Below are positions 63,761 through 64,000 of a DNA stretch of 64,000 nt, one piece after another (position 1 is the stretch's first letter; each line of letters opens with the position of its first letter). Under the pieces are notes generated by a model. It was not told where the DNA came from. It saw only the letters and a list, made by a program, of their open reading frames with translations, and did no database searches. Location of the stretch: the NCBI RefSeq assembly GCF_029919115.1, contig NZ_CP123990.1:1-64000 (forward strand). Reading direction: 5' to 3'. The translations under genes were made by a program, and so were the position numbers. Source of the stretch: Variovorax paradoxus (lineage in GTDB: Bacteria > Pseudomonadota > Gammaproteobacteria > Burkholderiales > Burkholderiaceae_C).

Positions 63761-64000
63761 TACGCGACCGAAGAATACGAAGCAGAATGCTCGATGACCT
63801 CGTCGGGTGTTCTCGACTTCATAGAACGCGGTCTCTCTGGCCTTCAGTTTTGACCATACGGCTGGCTTGAGCCAATTCGCTTGATTGCGGGACACATACG
63901 TGATGGCCTGTGCTTCCGCAGACCGAGCACCCGTTATTACCGCGGACTAAAGTCGAACGATGCGCGAAGGACAACGATCGGCGGACCGTCGACTCTCCAG
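63761..64000. other. Non-coding end of window, nothing recognised
   Basis: About 240 bases. Short open frames exist on both strands, including a minus-strand one continuing into pilY1 antisense, but none looks like a known protein or has a good ribosome site. It may be a gene remnant. No tRNA, attachment site or insertion-sequence end was identified. Confidence 0.4.

Noticed and set aside
63761..64000. Transposase or gene fragment at the right end
   Set aside because: The minus-strand frame here resembles no transposase known to me and stops shortly upstream.

Overview
The window reads as one piece of a high-GC betaproteobacterial chromosome, most like Comamonadaceae and within it Variovorax. 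This rests on the G+C-rich coding style, Burkholderiales gene groupings (yhdP, nitrilase-like gene and two-component pair opposite glnE-rlpA; an ECF41 sigma factor beside its carboxymuconolactone-decarboxylase-like partner; a pilE-fimT-pilV-pilW-pilX-pilY1 pilus operon beside a pglL/tfpO-type ligase) and repeat sequences I recall from that family. I see no rRNA, tRNA, CRISPR array, insertion sequence or phage.

Layout: (1) 1-215, non-coding repeat-like DNA. (2) 216-5726, a minus-strand cluster for four-carbon sugar acids: GntR/FCD regulator, MFS transporter, L-threonate dehydrogenase, D-erythronate dehydrogenase and 3-oxo-tetronate kinase; the isomerase and decarboxylase steps are not here. 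(3) 5997-19224, a contact-dependent inhibition / two-partner secretion locus: a 3076-residue exoprotein ending in a HINT autoprocessing domain and a short AT-rich toxin tail, an AT-rich immunity cluster (two 52%-identical immunity-type proteins flanking a frameshifted CdiI-like gene), the outer-membrane transporter, and a lipoprotein. (4) 19265-22498, a homodimeric 2-oxoacid dehydrogenase E1 without E2/E3, divergent from an Lrp/AsnC regulator. (5) 22557-31295, PhoX-type phosphatase, MltA, a small membrane ORF, two tandem OmpA-like lipoproteins, and a FixJ-type regulator, PAS kinase and nitrilase-like amidase. (6) 31292-39450, yhdP facing glnE and rlpA. (7) 39457-45006, the ECF41 pair with two exact ECF41-type promoters, a di-iron ferritin-like protein, an exported glutathione peroxidase, a GST and purB. 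(8) 45157-54261, PepSY protein plus TonB receptor, yaeQ, two small DUF proteins, a yybP-ykoY-type manganese riboswitch with terC, a four-helix membrane protein, BepA-like M48 protease and moaC. (9) 54266-63739, the pilin O-oligosaccharyl ligase and the tightly overlapping pilus operon, whose PilY1 carries an embedded PA14 domain. (10) 63740-64000, no gene recognised.

The most novel part is the CDI locus: an unassigned toxin tail, an uncharacterised central module in the expected receptor-binding position, duplicated immunity genes and an immunity gene broken by one base in a T run. The best-supported regulatory finding is the ECF41 circuit, where TGTCACA-N16-CGTC occurs exactly upstream of both the sigma gene and its partner, with the sigma gene apparently leaderless. 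All functional calls come from reading translated sequence and remembered family features; no database search was run.
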